Positions 60,596 through 64,000 of a DNA stretch of 64,000 nucleotides are shown piece after piece. Made by a program: the position numbers and the translations under genes. Every line of letters starts with the position of its first letter. The first letter of the stretch is position 1. Location: the NCBI RefSeq assembly GCF_047948215.1, contig NC_134463.1:56736201-56800200 (forward strand), in the 5' to 3' direction. The notes under the pieces are model-generated. The model was not told where the DNA came from, did not search any database, and saw only the letters and a list, made by a program, of their open reading frames with translations. The stretch comes from Lycorma delicatula (taxonomy: Eukaryota > Arthropoda > Insecta > Hemiptera > Fulgoridae).

Positions 60596-60975
60596 TGGTC
60601 TCATCCTTTGCCATAAGGGTCGGTCATATCAAACATTTCTTCCAACAAAAGGTTTAGGTAATGTTTAGAGGACTAATGACCACTTTAAACTGATGCGATA
60701 CTGTGCCTATTAGGGAGATATGATTTTTTTTGTTTTCAATTTTTTTCCACTCCCTGAGCCAATGGTTGGTAATATCAGAAAACTTTACTTACATAAGTTT
60801 TAGGCCCTTATCCAAAAAATCATAGAACTTCAAACGAATTCAATATTTTGCTTAATAAAAAGCTATAGCAATATTTTGTTTAAAAAAAGCCATCCCATTT
60901 CCTCCCCCATGGTCTGATTTTGGCCATTAACAAACTCAACTTAGATTTTGGGATGAGTTTTTTCATAACATGAGT
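60596..60975. repeat. Modular repeat, copy 3 (modules A and B)
   Basis: Starts with CCTTTGCCATAAGGGTCGGT (module A) and runs through ACTTACATAAGTTTTAGGCC to GATTTTGGCCATTAACAAAC and TTTTGGGATGAGTT (module B). Copies 2 and 3 sit head to tail; copy 1 is 1.9 kb away in the same orientation. Confidence 0.75.
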
Positions 60976-61020
60976 TTTTTACTGTAATTTTGATAATTAG
61001 TGAGTTTTTCATGACCAAAA

Positions 61021-61053
61021 GGTTATTTTAAACGTGTAAGGTTTAAAATAACC
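61021..61053. repeat. Perfect 13-bp inverted repeat, 7-base loop
   Basis: GGTTATTTTAAAC (61021-61033) and its exact complement (61041-61053) flank GTGTAAG. Confidence 0.95.
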
Positions 61054-61099
61054 TATAAATGTGTTACAAAGTAACCCTCAGCTTTAAATTGCCAATAAC

Positions 61100-62150
61100 A
61101 TTTCTATTTATAAATTGATCTCAGTAAAACAAGCTTGCAGTGATTTTTAGATCCTACAAACTAAGAAATTATCTACCATATTAAAGGTCAAAGTAGCACA
61201 CTCAAATTTCTGTAAATATCTGGAAATATCTGCTACTGATACCACCATGAAGTGCAGCTGTTTGTTGGTTAGAAATCAAGCATCTGTTGATCCAGAGTTG
61301 ATGTATTGTACATTAAATCTTCTCGTTGACTTCTCAGAAGAATGCAAGGTGTGAAATTATGGTTCCTTACAACCATTAAACTATAGCTCCTCATTCGTGT
61401 AGTTCCAGTTATCAACTAATGTACTAATAATTAGAACGTTGCTGCAGTTTTGACTGTTGTCAAGCTGAACATAAACAGTGAATAAAAAATGCAGTGGAGC
61501 ACCATTTTTCCTCACCACATTTGAGTTTGATCATTGTGATAAAGAAGGATGTTGAGGTTATCTAAAGTTGATGCAGCAAGTGAAACATTGTTCTGCAGGA
61601 TGTTTAGATACTGTTCTGCATTCATTATACCCTGAATGATAAATGGGTCCCATAGCATCTGTGTGGATGTCATAAGCTGCACCATACTGAAATTTAGATT
61701 GACTTTAAATCTTTTCAAAAGTTCGAGTGCAGTATCCTCTTGTATCCAGTAATTACAGTTCACAAACTCCTTCGCATGAAACACTGTGCTGGTCAAAATA
61801 ACATGTACTGAGGATAACCAGGGTACTAACAGTACTAACAAAGATTTCTCTCCCCTTATTTCATCTTTTGATAACAGTCTTTTGCAAATAGTGCTTGGCT
61901 GAAATTGAGTTTTCAAGGATTTTTTATATCCTATAGAATTGGTTATGGAATAGGTCACTTTTAGTAGTAGTGACATATCATGTTTGTGTGCGGTGACTCT
62001 ACTGAACATGGTCTTCACCGCTAATACATTTCTGTGTAATCTGTTGAGAAATGTACGGAATCAGGATAATTCTGGTTGTCCTATATCTATTACAATCCTC
62101 TATTCATCAGTTTTGTTGTGTCAGTTGTTGATGAATCTAGGATTCAGTAT
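61100..62150 (-). pseudogene. Tc1-type transposase relic, minus strand
   Basis: The 168-codon minus frame (61512-62018) ends with GIMNAEQYLNILQNNVSLAA, then LLYHNDQTQMW. This matches the Tc1 block GIMDKxxYLxILxxNL leading to the second catalytic Asp (QQDNDPKHT), here decayed to YHNDQ. Upstream in the frame is a helix-turn-helix-like N-terminal part (SKDEIRGEK). The last catalytic residue should follow below 61512 but that part is broken. About half the normal length (about 340 residues) is readable in one frame, which is unusual preservation for this window. Confidence 0.6.
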
Positions 62151-62313
62151 TGTAAAAGATCCACCCACCATTGCCAAATTTTTATCTCTAATGGTAATGG
62201 AAGGAGAGCTCACTCGTGCAATTTCAGGAATAGGATTTTCACAAAAATTAATCAATATATAAAAAATATATTTGTAATTTAAACTAAGAGACTTGGGCTC
62301 TAAAGCACTCTGT

Positions 62314-62377
62314 ATTTTAACTCTTGCAGAGTTAAAATCTGTATCATCATTTTGCATCTACAAAATGATGATACAGA
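62314..62377. repeat. Two adjacent perfect hairpins (11- and 17-bp arms)
   Basis: ATTTTAACTCT (62314-62324), loop TGC, mirrored at 62328-62338. Then TCTGTATCATCATTTTG (62338-62354), loop CATCTA, mirrored at 62361-62377. They share a base at 62338. The set lies about 600 bp before the DESI1 exon. Confidence 0.95.
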
Positions 62378-62959
62378 TTAGTTGGTTTTGGATTTTTTTC
62401 AGTAGGTAAAGAATGGAATTTTTCATTTAACATCATATTAGGTACTAGGATTCATTTTTAATTCGATTATGATTTTATTCCGGCTCCCTCAGTAGATAAG
62501 CGTCTACTGTTCTCTTGAAGAAATAAACATCAAACTTATTGTTAACATTTTCTTCTTTACCAAATAGGAATTAACATTGTTTATTATTTTATTTTTAACT
62601 TCATGAAGGTAACCTTTAATAAGATTGACTGATGTGATACTGATTTACCTTCTACGATTATTTAGTTTCATTATCAAAAGAAACAATTAATGTAACTTAT
62701 TTAATGTTTTTTAAATTTCATTTTTTTATGATTATGGACTGTTAACATTAAACAACTGATAACTACTTTTAATTGCTAATCAGATAATTTTCATTAAATT
62801 GATTGACAAAACCAGGTTGTTTATTGTAATCTTTTTATTTATAATTTTATTATTTAATAATTAGCATTTATTATTATTATTTGTTAAAACAATTTTAGCT
62901 TACAATTCTGTTATTATATAATTGTAATTGTACTGTGTTTTTAATTTATTTATTTTTAG
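62378..62959. other. Sequence before the DESI1 first coding exon
   Basis: AT-rich, ending in the acceptor TTATTTTTAG (62950-62959). If an upstream noncoding exon exists, this is intron; otherwise part of it is the promoter. Confidence 0.4.
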
Positions 62960-62962
62960 GAA

Positions 62963-63047
62963 ATGACTGATGAAGGTACTGATGTCACATTGTATGTGTA
63001 TGATTTAAGTCAAGGGTTGGCATCAGAAATTTCTCCTTTTCTACTGG
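62963..63047 (+). CDS. DESI1: Desumoylating isopeptidase 1-like (PPPDE family), first coding exon only
   Basis: An acceptor, TTATTTTTAG, ends at 62959, so the exon begins at 62960 with its ATG at 62963. The 28 complete codons include VTLYVYDLSQGLASEISPFL, which aligns with [20 protein letters not shown] at the N-terminus of vertebrate DESI1. The donor GTGAGT starts at 63048, one base into a Gly codon (the LG of the family's MLGKQLEGIWH). DESI1 is a papain-like cysteine protease of the PPPDE fold that removes SUMO from selected substrates. The catalytic His and Cys lie in later exons outside the window; I found no second exon by 64000. The acceptor just before the ATG implies an upstream noncoding exon. 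Confidence 0.85.
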
Positions 63048-64000
63048 GTGAGTATTTATGATTTTATTACATTACTGTGTTAATGTGTTAATAAATTTTT
63101 GATTGAAAAGAGACAATATCAAATATAATTCTTGATGAGATGGATGTGGATGGATTTTTTTTAGTAATTTTTATTTAGAATGTGTTTTGTTAACTTCTTG
63201 ATCAAAATTAACTTTTAACAAATCATATGACATAATTGAAATATAGTTATCACATTTTACACATTTTATTTAAGAAGTTATTTGAATGTGAGGATACATC
63301 TTTGAGAACTGTACAGTCTACTCCAGAGATTAGATCTATATAATCATGCATATTAGCATATTTCAATTGTAAAACCTTGAGTCTTATTAGTCTCCCTAGA
63401 ATTAACAAATAGAATTAAGGTAAACATTTCTGAATAATTTTCTCTTTGTTTAAATATCCTCCTTATAAATATTTTCCTATTGTTGGGTTTAGAGTTTTCA
63501 ACTAAAATTATTAGTAATTTATTTAAGATGATTGTTTAAATGGAGTGTATGGAATTACCATAAAAAAAAATTCATAACTTGATGTATCATACAATGCAGA
63601 TTGTTTTGTTAAAACAAAAGTAGTTTTTAAGTACAAGCAATTTTAACATACATATGGTGCTACTGTTAATGATTAGAAGCAATAGTTTTATATAGCTTTT
63701 TCTTTGAAAGGATGCATTATATCTCAGTCAGTTTATAAAATTGCAGGGGGAACTTTTATAATATAAATTTTATAATGTAAATTATTATTTTTATTGTATA
63801 AAATAGTCAAAATTTCAATTAATATTGAATTTGAATTAAATTTCAAATGTTTACTTTAACTTAGGACTAGCTGGCTGGTCTGAATGTTGGTTTGACCAAT
63901 ACATTTATTGAACTTTGATGATGGTTGATATATATGTAGATTTAATCAAATATTTTGTCATAGGTGAGAATTGAAGATAAACAGAGAGCATGACATATTT
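63048..64000 (+). other. Start of DESI1 intron, no further exon seen
   Basis: AT-rich sequence after the GTGAGT donor. I looked for the next conserved block (GIWHTSIV, EFFFG) and did not find it. No transposon is recognised here. Confidence 0.5.

Noticed and set aside
62076..62357. Overlapping open frames on both strands (up to 92 codons) beside the Tc1 relic.
   Set aside because: They are shadows of the transposon flank; none carries a recognisable domain.
1..64000. CRISPR arrays, bacterial operons, phage genes, rRNA genes.
   Set aside because: No regularly spaced direct repeats, no Shine-Dalgarno-led gene clusters and no rRNA sequence; the window is clearly eukaryotic.

Overview
This is AT-rich animal nuclear DNA, almost certainly from an insect. 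It has spliced genes with short exons and introns of 1 to 9.5 kb, GT-AG splice sites with polypyrimidine tracts, and dense decayed transposons. The variety of Tc1/mariner, pogo/Tigger and LINE relics, plus a tRNA-derived SINE, suggests a large insect genome. A hemipteran is my best guess, but that rests on remembered repeat families and is weak.

Two host genes are supported, both on the + strand. The first is complete: a five-exon gene (coding 5393-32099) for a 228-residue protein of seven ankyrin repeats. It matches gankyrin, PSMD10, the assembly chaperone of the 26S proteasome. The second begins near the right edge. One exon (about 62960-63047) encodes the N-terminus of a PPPDE-family desumoylating isopeptidase like DESI1, and the rest lies beyond the window. 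Most other open frames are chance or transposon remnants.

Layout. 1-5250: intergenic, with three mariner relics. 5393-32099: the gankyrin gene. Intron 1 holds a CR1-like LINE fragment, a Tc1/mariner fragment and a decayed copy of an insect multicopy gene. Intron 3 holds a large foldback repeat and two different LINEs in the minus direction. Intron 4 holds a repeat copy and a pogo/Tigger relic. 32100-62950: intergenic (possibly partly 5' intron of the DESI1 gene), with a deleted mariner that keeps both ends, a second Tigger relic, three SINE copies with target duplications, a mariner relic with a MITE-like element inside it, a 393-bp foldback element, modular repeats at 58-61 kb and a Tc1 relic. 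62960-64000: first coding exon of DESI1 and the start of its intron.

The two host genes have no evident shared pathway beyond ubiquitin/SUMO protein control. I found no rRNA, functional tRNA, CRISPR or bacterial-type operon. The most distinctive signals are structural: many perfect or near-perfect short-spacer palindromes, two of which interrupt identifiable transposon copies, and several large inverted repeats.
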